DNA of 64,000 nt, taken from the NCBI RefSeq assembly GCF_964355755.1, contig NC_092673.1, forward strand, positions 12,715,001 to 12,779,000. Direction: 5' to 3'. The position numbers and the translations under genes were made by a program. The stretch is from Antedon mediterranea (taxonomy: Eukaryota > Echinodermata > Crinoidea > Comatulida > Antedonidae). Below the pieces are notes generated by a model. That model saw only the letters and a program-made list of their open reading frames with translations. It was not told where the DNA came from and searched no databases. Every line of letters begins with the position of its first letter. Position 1 is the first letter of the stretch. Of this stretch, positions 52,276 to 62,519 are shown one piece after another.

Positions 52276-54520
52276 AATGGAAGTAGGAGACGATCTCTCC
52301 CCGAAAAGAAAATTCAAAAGACGGGTACAGGTACGTTGTTTTTTTTTTGTGCTATATAATGGCTTTAAAGTCTATTTTTAGGCTATCCTTTCCCATCCAA
52401 GAAAGGCTTGTTCGAAATTGCCTTTTGGGTTGGTAGCACGGCCTACAATTTAATTTAATAAGGCCTGATTTTGCAAGGCTATGGCTATGCCCCTCCATGT
52501 TATTTTCGTGGAAAATATAAACTACTAACCTAGGGCCTACTACTACTAGCCTAGCCTATAGATAGGTACCTACTAGGTAGGCCTAGCCTCCGTATGCCTA
52601 CTGTAGGCCGGCCTACTACTAGGTCTAGGCACTAGACCTATTTTTACGTTCTTTAAATGTGTAAATATTCACTCAGATAAATTTAATCCGCTATAAAATA
52701 AGATGTTTTGCTAATATGCGACAACTGTAGAATGTGGGCAGAAAAAGCCCAAAATCACATCGTTGACCTGGTCACAAATTTATGAAAAATCTTATACCGG
52801 ACAGTTCAGTCGTGCAGTGAATTATTTAATTTTGTTTTAAGAATCTTTTAATTTGTAGGCCTAGTAGTACTTTATTTGAATTATGTCTAGGTCTATTGAA
52901 TTTGCTTATGTTAGATTCTTGGCAGACAAGGCCAAGGCGATCATATATATTGATGATAAAAACACATTAAGCCAATTAATGAAACTGATTTCGTTTGTAA
53001 CAAGGCTTATCTTGTTCGGTGGAGAAATGTCACTGAAGAAGAACAAGGCCAACAGCCATTAAGTCGCGTGCTACAATGCATAGTGATACCGGACCGACAG
53101 ACAAACAGACCAACAGACAGACAGACTGACAGACAGACGGACCGACCGACATAGTGAACTATACTGACCGAAATTACTGAACATGTTTAAAAATGTTGAA
53201 ATGTTTAAAAACATTTATATTTTTTTAATTTACACGTGCGTAGCCTGTCACTTTTGACGTGCTCGTATAACGTAATTTCGAGTTGAAAAGTAAGTCAAGA
53301 AAACAGAAATCGGGCAAAAAGAGTGCGCAATAACATTTAACGCGCAGTGCGCGCGCAAAAATCTGCGCACTCATGGCAATTTTGTAAACGCTTAAAATTG
53401 CCTGAAACGTACTCTTATTTCATCGAAAATAAATTTTGAAAATTTTAAGCGCGCGTACGCATGCGTTACATGCGCTACGCACGTAATTGTATTGCCATAT
53501 GATGATTTATGCCCTGAAATTTATGAGTACCAAATTTTATTTAATTGTGATTCATGGTTGTTAAGATATGATTACAAACGTGATTTCGTTAAATCGTGCG
53601 TAGACCGCGTAATTTTTTATTGCGCACCGTGAAAACATAACCACATCGATTCCTGGCCATAAGGAATATTCTGTGAAAAATTGACTTAGCTAGATTAAAC
53701 TGATGTCAAGATAAGGTCATAAAGCGATAAAACGCATAGTGATACCGGACCGACAGACAGACAGACAGACTCTAAGGTATTGGATACGAGTGTAGAGGAA
53801 TCCAGTGAGGTTGAGGAGCGTATTGTACCTAGTTTAATAGCAGTCCGGAATGAACTAGTAAGTAATTTAATATGTGCATTAGCAGTACATGTGTCAAACG
53901 AATATTCAGGCATTTTAAGAAATACTATAATCTTTTTATGTATAATATGAATTTTTACAGAAACAGCAAAAGCAAACCAAGGCAGCCACTAGCAAGAAAA
54001 TGATGCAGGATATCTTGCAAGAGAAACTGGTGGCACATCCGCTGTTTTCCTCTACCATTGAAAGAAAAACCGAAAGTGTTGAGTACATGAAATCAATCAA
54101 ACTTGCAGCAAAATATAGAGAAGAAGCTGATAAACTTAAAAAAGAAAAAGATTCTCTTGCAGTTGAAGTGAAAGAATATAGACTGTTAAATAGAGAGCTG
54201 CAAATGAAATTGCATAACTTACAGTAGGTAAGTAAATATTGAATCTGCATATTTTGTTTTTGTATAAATGTTAAATAGATTGCGAATTATTTACAGTGCA
54301 ACTTTTAAATACAGTAGGTGCATATGTAATCAACTTCATGGCTTTCTTTCTATAAGCTATAAATTTGCTATAAAGTATAATTTTTTAAATTTAAACAAAT
54401 AAGGTGCTGCAAGGATGTCTATTATTGCAAAAGAAACAGAGACCAATCATGTGTACAGCAGAGGAAATGAAACCAGTTCAACAAAATTATTCCGTCCCTG
54501 AACCTGATGTTGATGGACAG
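52276..54520 (+). CDS. Candidate exons of an acidic/coiled-coil protein
   Basis: Possible chain on plus. 52276-52329: MEVGDDLSPKRKFKRRVQ, then donor GTACGT. 53769-53857: SKVLDTSVEESSEVEERIVP, then RNEL/GTAAGT. 53961-54227: acceptor TTTTTACAG, KKMMQDILQEKLVAHPLFSS, ADKLKKEKDSLAVEVKEYRL, a strong coiled coil, ending at a stop just before a GTAAGT. 54404-54520: MCTAEEMKPVQQNYSVPEPD, ending at a GTAAGG donor. The phases of the first two do not match directly, so an exon may be missing, or they may belong to different genes. Family not recognised. The region downstream was hit by an antisense retrotransposon. Confidence 0.4.
53080..53165. repeat. GACA/GACC microsatellite
   Basis: Starts with CATAGTGATACCGGACCGAC then ACAGACAAACAGACC units. 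The same lead sequence plus (GACA)n recurs at 53733-53770, so a repeat unit with a built-in microsatellite was copied. The second array directly precedes the candidate exon at 53769. Confidence 0.9.
53230..53690. other. CpG-rich interspersed repeat
   Basis: Local enrichment of GCGC, ACGCG and GCATGCG words (GCGCGCGTACGCATGCGTTA around 53450) in AT-rich surroundings. Similar wording (GTGCTCGTATA..GTAATTT) occurs near 31030-31200. No coding potential seen. Confidence 0.5.
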
Positions 54521-54582
54521 GTAAGGATATATCTATATCTTGACCTGAAATGACAAAGCTGTTGTTTAAAGTGCTTACTGGA

Positions 54583-54733
54583 TTGTTGAAAGTCGAAGTC
54601 GATTGAAATTAAAGCTTTGTTTTTGAGTTATTTTACAACTTTGTGGATTTTGTATTTATACTTTTATGTCACAAGGGAGTTCCTAAAGTATTTTCAACCG
54701 CTCTGAAACAAACGTAAGAGGAGTTCGTGAAAA
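54583..54733 (+). repeat. LTR fragment related to the solo LTR
   Basis: Inverted match to about 17149-17295: AAAGCTTTGTTTTTGAGTTA, TTTACAACTTTGTGGATTTT, CACAAGGGAGTTCCTAAAGT, AGAGGAGTTCGTG. It covers only the 3' third of the LTR in its transcribed orientation and lacks the final ACA. Confidence 0.85.
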
Positions 54734-55234
54734 ACACATCAATGTCATATTAATCCAATGTAATTTTCGCTTTTATTCACAATGTGCCCTTATTTTTTAA
54801 AAAAATAACCCCCCTTTAAAAATCCTGGCTACGGGCTTGTACTACGGTTACTTTGATTTGTTTTTATTGTTCAACTATGGTTTAAAAATATGTAACAGTA
54901 TAGCATTTGTCATTCATTTACCGGAGTTCTTTAAAATTGTTAAACAGTGATATAGTTTAGATTATAATTATAATACTAAATATTAATAATGATCTTGGTG
55001 ATGAGAGATTTAACTGTGATGTTATTCATTAAAATTAATAGAATTATCTACTTTGGACTTCTGATACAAAGTATTCATAGTATACCATATTCACACAACA
55101 GTCACTGATATTTTGACAAAAAAATTTGGCAAAAGTTGTCCATTAAAGTGAATAGAAATATGTATCTTCTTGAGTATTTTGACACCAACTAAGACCATAT
55201 CCGCCCAACAATTTCTGAGATATGAAAAGTAATA

Positions 55235-58200
55235 ATAATAAATGAAAACTTATATAGCGCCGGTATCCTCCACCCATGTGGCGCTCATGGCGCTTTGTGC
55301 ATTAACAACGTGCGAGAACATCAGCGAATAACGACGTCTTTAGGTTGGTCTTGAAACTGTTTAGACTAGTTGAGCATTTAACTGTTGCTGGTAAGCTGTT
55401 CCATACACTTGCGGCCGCAACGTAAAAAGATCTCTGACCCCACTGATTTTTCGCTCTACGCTCTTGAAGAAGGTTTTGTGACAATGATCGTAGGCCTCTG
55501 CGGGATGATTCGTAACGATCCACAAGGTCAGATAAATAAGCAGGAGCACTGTCATTTAGGATCTTGAATACAAACAACGCAAGTTTGTACTTAATACGTT
55601 GTTGAACAGGCAACCAATGCAAATCCATCAGGACAGGAGTTATGTGAGCGTTTGATTTTGTATAAGTTACAATTCTAGCTGCCATATTTTGCAAGCGCTG
55701 CAAACGTTGTATTTGAGATTTTGGTATGCCAAACAACAAGGCATTACCAATGTCAATTTTAGAAGTGACAAATGAGTGTACAATCAATTCAGCTGTTTTC
55801 TTGTTAAGATTACCGCGAATACGACCAAGGTTCCTAATCGATATGCATGCCGCTTTGGATACAGTTGTTATTTGTGCTTCCATAGTGAGATTACTATCCA
55901 GCATGATTCTCAGATTCCGGACCACCGATGAGGGAGCGATGTTAGAGTTTCCGATTCTGATATGTGTGATGTTGATTTTGGAGATGTTACATTTAGACCC
56001 GACGATAATAAACTCTGTCTTTCCATCATTCAACTTTAGGTAATTTGTTGTCATCCAATTGCGAACATCTTCTATACAGGCTTCCATCTTACTGATTGCT
56101 GCAGCAACATCCCTTTGCACTGGATTTACTGACACATAAATCTGTGTATCATCTGCATAGAAATGGAAATGTAGACTGTGTTTGCGAATAATGTCACCAA
56201 GGGGAAGCGTATAAATGGAAAACTGGCCAGGCCCAATTACTGACCCCTGTGGTACACCATATTCCAGGCAAGCTTCATCTGAGAATGCATCATTGATACA
56301 GACTAGCTGACGTCTTCCTGTAAGATATGACTGGAACCAGTTAAGAGCAACACCATTTATGCCAATGCGATTTCTCAGACGGGTTATCAGTCTTTGGTGA
56401 TCAACTGTATCAAACGCTGCTGACAAATCCAACAACACCAATAGCGTTATTTTCCCATCATTCATTCCTTGTAACAAATCATTCTGTACCTTTAAAAGGG
56501 AACTCTCCGTGCTATGACATGCACGATATGCCGACTGGTAATTCTCATTTAAATTATGCTTTTGAAGATATGGAGTAATGCGTGATGTCACTACACGCTC
56601 CAGAGTCTTTCCAAGAAAAAAAAGATTCGACACCGGGCGGTAATTTTTCAGCGTGTTATGATCCAAGTTTTGCTTTTTTATTAAAGGACGAACGTGAGCA
56701 ATTTTCAGTTCATCTGGCACTATGCCGGTATTAAGAGAATGGTTAATGATTTCCGTTATTATTGGAACGACTGCGTCTATACACTTCTTCAGTATAGAAG
56801 TAGGAACTGGATCTAACCTGCATGATTTTGTTGGTGATTTCATCAGAATGTTGCGGATCTCATCTTGAGATGCTGGTGTAAATGTTGTGAGATGCTGATG
56901 AACAGCTGTCACAGGCTCATTAAATGACATGTCATCAATCTTGAAGTCGTCTCTGATGATCTTGATCTTGTCTGTGAAAAACTGACAGAACCTGTTCGCA
57001 AGATCAAAGTCAGAAAGACTATCTGGGAGAGGTGATACCTGGCGATGATGAAGGAGTTGGTTAACAATTTTAAAAAGTCCTTTCTGATCTGCTGCATGTT
57101 CTTCACACAAGCCAATGTAGTAGTTGGCCTTTGACTTTCTTACCATGGAATTTACATTCCTCTTCTGTGCAATGTAAGCTTGACGATCTATTTCCAGATG
57201 AGAGATTCTCCATTTCTTTTCAAGCTTACGCTTTGTTCTTTTCTCAGCATAGATGTCACTGTTATACCAACTAGTATTTGGACGGACCTTTACTGTTCTC
57301 TTTTTCGGTGGTGCGTGTTTGTCAAGAAGTTCACTCAAAGTGGTGACATATAGTCGTACTTTACTTGATAAATCAAGATTTGAGAGTGAAGTTCCGAGAT
57401 CAGACTGTGTGATATCTTTACAAAATGTCTCAAAATTTATAGCATTCCAATGACGAGTTTCGATGGATTTAGTGATTACGGGTGGCTTCTTGATAAGGAG
57501 ATTACATGTGATTGCATAGTGATCTGATATACCATCAATGACATTAAGGTTTGAGAAAACAGGAGGATCAGATGAACGAGTGATCAGCAAGTCTAATGTA
57601 TGACCATGTCGGTGTGTAGGTGTAGACACATGCTGTTGAAGACTGCTTGCTACAAGTAGATTCCGAAAATGAATTGCATCTGCATCATTTGGCATATCCA
57701 CATGGATGTTAAAGTCTCCAACGAATAGTATGGGAGCCGGCTTCAATACATAGTGATCAACCAAAGTTGAGAATTCTTCAGTGAAAACATTTAGACTGCA
57801 ACCCGTTGATTTGCTTTGAGGACGATATACTGCTACGAGGAAAACTGAGGATGCATTGCTGACTATTTCCACATTTAGCAGTTCAAATGATTTTGGTAAT
57901 AATCCCGTGTCATAACATTTAACCGCTATGCTTTCCTTGTAAAGAAGTGCAACTCCACCACCTCTTTTAGTACCAGCACGGGGAGCATGTTTGAGAGAGT
58001 ATCCGTTGGGTGTAATATTTCCTATAACTGATGTGTCTTCTGGTTTAAGCCACGTTTCCGAAAGGGCAACAACATCCAGATTATGTTCGATAACGAAATC
58101 CACAAATTCTGTTGTTTTGTTCCGAACGGATCTTGTATTAATACTGCAAAATTTAATATTGTTTTTAGATAAGAGAGAGTTTGATGATAAGTCCGGAAAT

Positions 58201-58245
58201 GATAGATTGTTTTTAGTGTGTTTGTCACGCCCAGCTCTTGTACCA
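55235..58245 (-). mobile_element. CR1/L2-group non-LTR retrotransposon
   Basis: Minus-strand element. The 5' end is truncated near 58235-58250, where the duplicated exon text begins. Body is a single endonuclease-RT frame. The 3' end reads GGCGCTATATAAGTTTTCAT then TTATTATTATTAC at about 55225-55262, a tail type typical of this group. It separates the candidate coiled-coil exons at 53961-54520 from the exon pair at 58239 and 58821. Confidence 0.9.
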
Positions 58246-58295
58246 CCAAAAAAGGAGGTTTCTACAACAGATGTCAATACTTCTGATGATGACAT
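55302..58295 (-). CDS. Endonuclease-RT polyprotein, open 997-residue frame
   Basis: An uninterrupted frame, rare in this window. Endonuclease of the APE type at about residues 48-265: FCSINTRSVRNKT, VVALSETWLKPED, GGGVALLYKE, VAVYRPQSKS, LFVGDFNIHVD near residue 191, and ISDHYAITCN. Linker with RKLEKKWRISHLEIDRQAY. RT at about 510-790: NYRPVSNLFFLGKTLERVV, SAYRACHSTESSLLK, LVLLDLSAAFDTVDHQRL, GVPQGSVIGPGQFSIYTLPL and FYADDTQIYV with YADD at residue 712. The C-terminal domain has LHWLPVQQRIKYKLALFVFK. GPGQFSIY replaces the usual GPLLFxIY. The ATG and roughly the first 15-18 residues come from flanking antisense sequence, so the natural start is lost. Confidence 0.92.
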   Translation of the reverse strand: MSSSEVLTSVVETSFFGGTRAGRDKHTKNNLSFPDLSSNSLLSKNNIKFCSINTRSVRNKTTEFVDFVIEHNLDVVALSETWLKPEDTSVIGNITPNGYSLKHAPRAGTKRGGGVALLYKESIAVKCYDTGLLPKSFELLNVEIVSNASSVFLVAVYRPQSKSTGCSLNVFTEEFSTLVDHYVLKPAPILFVGDFNIHVDMPNDADAIHFRNLLVASSLQQHVSTPTHRHGHTLDLLITRSSDPPVFSNLNVIDGISDHYAITCNLLIKKPPVITKSIETRHWNAINFETFCKDITQSDLGTSLSNLDLSSKVRLYVTTLSELLDKHAPPKKRTVKVRPNTSWYNSDIYAEKRTKRKLEKKWRISHLEIDRQAYIAQKRNVNSMVRKSKANYYIGLCEEHAADQKGLFKIVNQLLHHRQVSPLPDSLSDFDLANRFCQFFTDKIKIIRDDFKIDDMSFNEPVTAVHQHLTTFTPASQDEIRNILMKSPTKSCRLDPVPTSILKKCIDAVVPIITEIINHSLNTGIVPDELKIAHVRPLIKKQNLDHNTLKNYRPVSNLFFLGKTLERVVTSRITPYLQKHNLNENYQSAYRACHSTESSLLKVQNDLLQGMNDGKITLLVLLDLSAAFDTVDHQRLITRLRNRIGINGVALNWFQSYLTGRRQLVCINDAFSDEACLEYGVPQGSVIGPGQFSIYTLPLGDIIRKHSLHFHFYADDTQIYVSVNPVQRDVAAAISKMEACIEDVRNWMTTNYLKLNDGKTEFIIVGSKCNISKINITHIRIGNSNIAPSSVVRNLRIMLDSNLTMEAQITTVSKAACISIRNLGRIRGNLNKKTAELIVHSFVTSKIDIGNALLFGIPKSQIQRLQRLQNMAARIVTYTKSNAHITPVLMDLHWLPVQQRIKYKLALFVFKILNDSAPAYLSDLVDRYESSRRGLRSLSQNLLQERRAKNQWGQRSFYVAAASVWNSLPATVKCSTSLNSFKTNLKTSLFADVLARC

Positions 58296-58312
58296 ACCGA
58301 CAGAGTCAGCAG
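58239..58312 (+). CDS. Small exon, first of a duplicated pair
   Basis: Reads VPPKKEVSTTDVNTSDDDIP then TESAG, with donor GTCAGT at 58313. Acidic Ser/Thr-rich linker. Its 5' part is truncated by the antisense retrotransposon. It resembles the exon at 58821-58928 and may belong with the coiled-coil exons at 53769-54520. Function unknown. Confidence 0.4.
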
Positions 58313-58820
58313 GTCAGTAACTTTAACAATACAATGACATGTTATGTAGTTATTTACTAGGTTAGAGTAGAGGCCGCCTCTAGGCCTATCCCTATGTTTT
58401 TATGGGCCCGATCTGGGAGGTAGCAATGTCGTATTCGATTGGGACATTTATCGTTGAGTATAGTTTTTTTTGTTTTGATTTACCTTTCCGTACTTATAAC
58501 ACAATTGTGTGCGTTGAGATTGTTCTTAACAAAAAAGTTTGCATTGTTAACGTTTTCTATTTCACTGGACCACCTCTAGTTACGTTCAGTATAACCCCTA
58601 TTAAGGCTTCAGGAACAAAATAATGTCCCCTTGGCAGGGGTTTTTTACTGGAAAAAAAAGAAATTATTTTGATATGTAAAATAAATAATTGATCTGGAAT
58701 CATAAAATAAAAAATTGAAATTAGCAGTCCCTTTTAAACAATAAATGTATCTAATTATTTCTATGATAATAGTTTAAATTGCACATTTTCTGATTACAAC
58801 ATAGACTCTGTTTGTCTAGT

Positions 58821-58928
58821 AACAACTACCAAAGTTCCTCCAGCAGCAGAGAGAAAAGCATGGGAGGTTTCTACAACAGATGTCGATACTTCCGATGTTT
58901 GATACTTCCGATGATGACATATCAGCAG
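58821..58928 (+). pseudogene. Duplicate of the 58239 exon, frame broken
   Basis: After a TTTGTCTAG acceptor it reads TTKVPPAAERKAWEVSTTDV then DTSDV and a stop. The stop comes from a local duplication of GATACTTCCGATG (at about 58884 and 58901) with a TTT insert. The donor GTCAGT follows 58928 as in the first copy. The duplication of the exon is clear; its use in a transcript is not. Confidence 0.5.
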
Positions 58929-58984
58929 GTCAGTAGCAATAACATTAACCATGAGCTTTTGCTAACCTTTCTAATCACACTTTT

Positions 58985-59895
58985 TTTTATAATTTTTTTT
59001 GGCCGAAAAGGTGTAAAAATCGAGTGTGCGAGGATGAAACAATAAAAATAATAACGTAGCGTATATTTCGGTGTATAATCGCACTTTTGACACGCAAATT
59101 TAACCTCTAAATTAAGGGTGCGTCTTATACACCGAACATAAATGCCTCAACACACAGATATCGCCACCTCGTTGGCTAGGCCTGGGCTTTTTAAGGTAAG
59201 GCCTATTAGTATTACTAAAGTCTAAAGAGTAGGCCTAGCCTAGCTACAGTGTACTAGCGTAACAGCAACCTGCTAGTTTTCAAGGCATTTTAGCGTGATT
59301 TTGTACTAAATATGATGAAAAGATTTAGGCGCTCCGATAAAATTTCATTTGAAAACGACGTTTACGATTGGAATAGTATTATATAGTTATACGCACGACC
59401 GTCGTACCCCCAGCGCGAGCGAGCCCTTCTTGGCAACCACATTGTTTACACAGTATTCGACTAGTATATTCTCCAGTTGATTATAGCATAGACCTAGCGT
59501 ACACACTTCAGGATACATAGATACTAATCGAATACGATTGTCCGTGAAAACGTGCGCCTCTCGATAAAAGGATCGAGCGAGGCTAGCCCACACACACGTG
59601 TGGTCATGCACTCGATATTGCGGGTGCGAAACTCATTCATAACAAGTTAGAAAGAACTAACGGAATGGGGGACTTCCCTTCTTGTTGAGGCTACTGGGCG
59701 CGGCCGTCTTATACATCGACGATATACAAAATACCGATATTTTACTCTCAGTTAGGGGTCGGGTGCGTCTTATTATACACAGGTGCGACTTATACACCGA
59801 AATATACGGTACACTAACTTCTAAAAATTAAAATATTTAATTAGGCCTGCTAACAACGACCTACTGTGTAGTAGTAGGCCTAGCCTAGGCTAGTT
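58985..59895 (+). repeat. Direct repeat R2 (target site with insertion)
   Basis: Left part 58990-59058 (GGCCGAAAAGGTGTAAAAAT ... AATAATAACGTA) and right part 59809-59895 (ACTAACTTCTAAAAATTAAA, TAGGCCTGCTAACAACGACC) equal R1 at 51700-51895. A 750-bp element splits it. R1 and R2 are in direct orientation about 7.2 kb apart. Confidence 0.9.
59059..59808. mobile_element. Non-autonomous TIR element, about 750 bp
   Basis: Ends are inverted copies of CGTATATTTCGGTGTATAA followed by TCGCAC. Flanks carry GTA on both sides (59056-59058, 59809-59811), a likely 3-bp target duplication, and the uninterrupted site exists at R1. Subterminal GGTGCGTCTTATACACCG occurs near both ends, so the element has several internal copies of the same motif. 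No transposase ORF. Superfamily not assigned: a 3-bp duplication would allow PIF/Harbinger or others. A truncated inverted copy is at 47957-48351. Confidence 0.82.
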
Positions 59896-60214
59896 TAGAC
59901 ACGGGGCCTAACGCGCCCAAAACAGAATTAAAGTGTGAAACAAATTATGAATAGATGTTTGAGCTCGTTGTTTTATTCAGTGTGTTTTGTTACTCTCAAA
60001 TTCGCGAGCAATTAACAGAAAAATTAACATTAAAAAAAAAAAAAAAAAAAAATTTTTCCACCCGCCCCCCTACCAAAATAAAAAAACTTGACAGCAAACA
60101 AACAATTTTTTTTTTTAGGCCTGAGGAAAAAATGGAAATATACTAAAAATGTATTTTTTTTATTTTGCTTTGAAAAGTTTTAATTTTAAATCATTACTTC
60201 TTTTACTCTTTCAG

Positions 60215-61797
60215 ATAAAGATTGGGTTTTTAATGGTGGGTCACACTCACGAGGATATTGACCAATTATTTTCATGTGTGGCCAAATACCTGAACAAATA
60301 TAGAGCATCTACACTTGATCATCTTCGAAGTGCTGTTGAAAACTCGTACAAAAAGTTGCCGATTACATCAAGTATCATTTCCTATCTGCATGACATTAAG
60401 AACTGGTTAGTACCATACATGCAAGACATACGTTACCACAGCAAACCACACCAGTTTAAGTTTGTTTTGGCTCAAACCGGAAAATGCATCATGTCCTATA
60501 AGAACTGGTCAACGGATTGTACTTGGTGTGAATGTGCAAGAGAAATGGACACACTTCCATATTTGCTCAAGGAAAGCCCTGCTGATATACCAGTGTTGTG
60601 TACTCCTGATTTTAGTAATGCAGATATACCAAAGTTAAAAAAAAGTCTGGCGTCTGTTGCAAATTTTTTGCGAATAGAAGAACGTGACTGGTGGGAGGAA
60701 TTTTTAAATAATATAGAAGAGATCACAGAAGGTATGTACTGTACTACATTGCATGTGTGATGTTTCACCATTTTACACATATATTTTTTGGTTTACAAGA
60801 GAATTTTGATTTTAGTATAGATTCAGCAGCTATACCAAAATTCAACTCTTTACTCCACACAACTATGTTGGGTCACATTCACCAATGCATGCTTCCACTG
60901 ATAATTTTATGTGAGAACCTAAAATTATCAAATAACATGAACGATATCTAGTGGAGTACACTGGAGAAACATGCCTCCTGATTAATTCATAAGATAAAAT
61001 CAATCAATCAGCATCTGATTAGCATGGTGCGCAATGTATTGGCCCAGCTTTTATGCAACAAACACCTCAGCATAAATATATCATGATATTTTGTATGAAT
61101 GTATATTATTTACTTTTTAAAACTAATGCGTACTCTTTTTTTTTAGGAAATGAACAGCGATTTTTGCTCCATGACATCATTTTTAATGACAACAATGCAA
61201 GCCCTATGAGGGAGGAATCTGATGGAAACGAGACAGACATTAGTGACTCGGATAATGAAAATGAAATAAGACCGGTATGATAAAGATATTATAGATTTTC
61301 AAAATTACATCTTTGAAACATGTAATGCAACATAGTTTAAAGCAGTGCTTATATTTGGGATATGATCTCATAATCGCATCAAGCAAATGCATCAACGAAA
61401 ATTCTATATTTTTAGGGTTGTAAGAAAAATGATTATGACTTTTCTATGCTTTCTCCCACACTACTAGGTACACATTGGTAAATTTTCGAAGCGTAAGCCA
61501 CCACAGCAACTCGATGTTGGTGCTATGGTAGCAACAGCTTTAAGGAGATATCCCACAGAATGGCCTCGGATAGGCAAAATATTCAGCATAAATAACAATG
61601 AGGTAGAAGTAGTGTGGTACACTGGAACGTATACTTCCCGGTTTGTTCTGTGTGAAAAAGATGGACAAGAATGGCGAGAAATAATATCGAAGGAGGAGGT
61701 GATAAGTATATTTAATTTAACACCAACTAGTAGATTGCCTACCAATGTTATTGTTAAATTAAAAGAATTAAGAGATGACTTTTTAAATGAAAGTTAA
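60215..61797 (+). CDS. Transposon-derived protein, three intact 3' exons
   Basis: Exons 60215-60731, 61147-61274 and 61468-61797 join without any frame break (phases 1 and 0): acceptors CTCTTTCAG, TTTTTTTTAG and CACTACTAG, donors GTATGT and GTATGA. They give 324 residues to the TAA at 61795. The first exon opens with IKIGFLMVGHTHEDIDQLFS then CVAKYLNKY, the GHTHEDIDQ motif of DUF7869-type proteins (transposase-like). A WCECAREMD motif and a helical region follow. Exon 2 is acidic (ESDGNETDISDSDNENEI). Exon 3 encodes a small beta-barrel-like part (VGAMVATALRRYPTEWPRIG, VEVVWYTGTYTSRFVLC). The upstream exons are not found here, so it may be a partial element or a domesticated gene. Confidence 0.75.
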
Positions 61798-61911
61798 TGC
61801 AGGGAGTTTTACAACTCACTGGTTGTCACAATAGGGTGCACATTAATGGAATTTTACATGTATAATGAATCTAAAAAAAATATTTAATTTTCAACCAATT
61901 TCATAATTGTA

Positions 61912-62516
61912 TATAACAGTAGCTCAACCATATACTGTAGTCAAGTTTATGACCATGTAGTTTATATAACAATAGCTCAACCATATACTGTAGTCATAAA
62001 GTTTATGACCATCTAGTTTGTATAACAGTAGCTCAACAATATACTGTAGTCATAAAGTTTATGACCATGTAGTTTATATAACAATAGCTCAACCATATAC
62101 TGTAGTCATAAAGTTTATGACCATGTAGTTTATATAACAATAGCTCAACCATATACTGTAGTCATAATGTTTATGACCATGTAGTTTGTATAACAATAGC
62201 TCAATCATATACTGTAGTCATAAAGTTTATGACCATGTAGTTTATATAACAATAGCTCAACCATATACTGTAGTCATAAAGTTTATGACCATGTAGTTTA
62301 TATAACAATAGCTCAACCATATACTGTAGTCATAATGTTTATGACCATGTAGTTTATATAACAATAGCTCAACCATATACTGTAGTCATAAAGTTTATGA
62401 CCGTGTAGTTTTTATAACAGTAGCTCAACCATATACTGTAGTCAAGTTTATGACCATGTAGTTTTTATAACAATAGCTCAACCATACTGTAGTCATAATG
62501 TTTATGACCATGTAGA
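61912..62516. repeat. 56-bp satellite array, 11 units
   Basis: Unit TTTATATAACAATAGCTCAA then CCATATACTGTAGTCATAAA then GTTTATGACCATGTAG. AGCTCAA starts at 61921, 61974, 62030, 62086, 62142, 62198, 62254, 62310, 62366, 62422 and 62475. The period is 56 bp, except two 53-bp steps that lack bases in CATAAAG or CATATA. Each full unit contains the palindrome CATAAAGTTTATG. Confidence 0.97.
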
Positions 62517-62519
62517 TGA

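Noticed and set aside
55361-58320. Plus-strand ORFs within the CR1/L2 element
   Set aside because: Antisense shadows of the 997-residue minus-strand frame, except the small exon text at 58239-58312.
59387-59611. Minus-strand 74-residue ORF
   Set aside because: Lies in the non-coding 750-bp TIR element and has no motif.
51700-59895. R1 and R2 as long terminal repeats of one retroelement
   Set aside because: They lack TG...CA ends, primer-binding site and gag-pol between them; a segmental duplication fits better.
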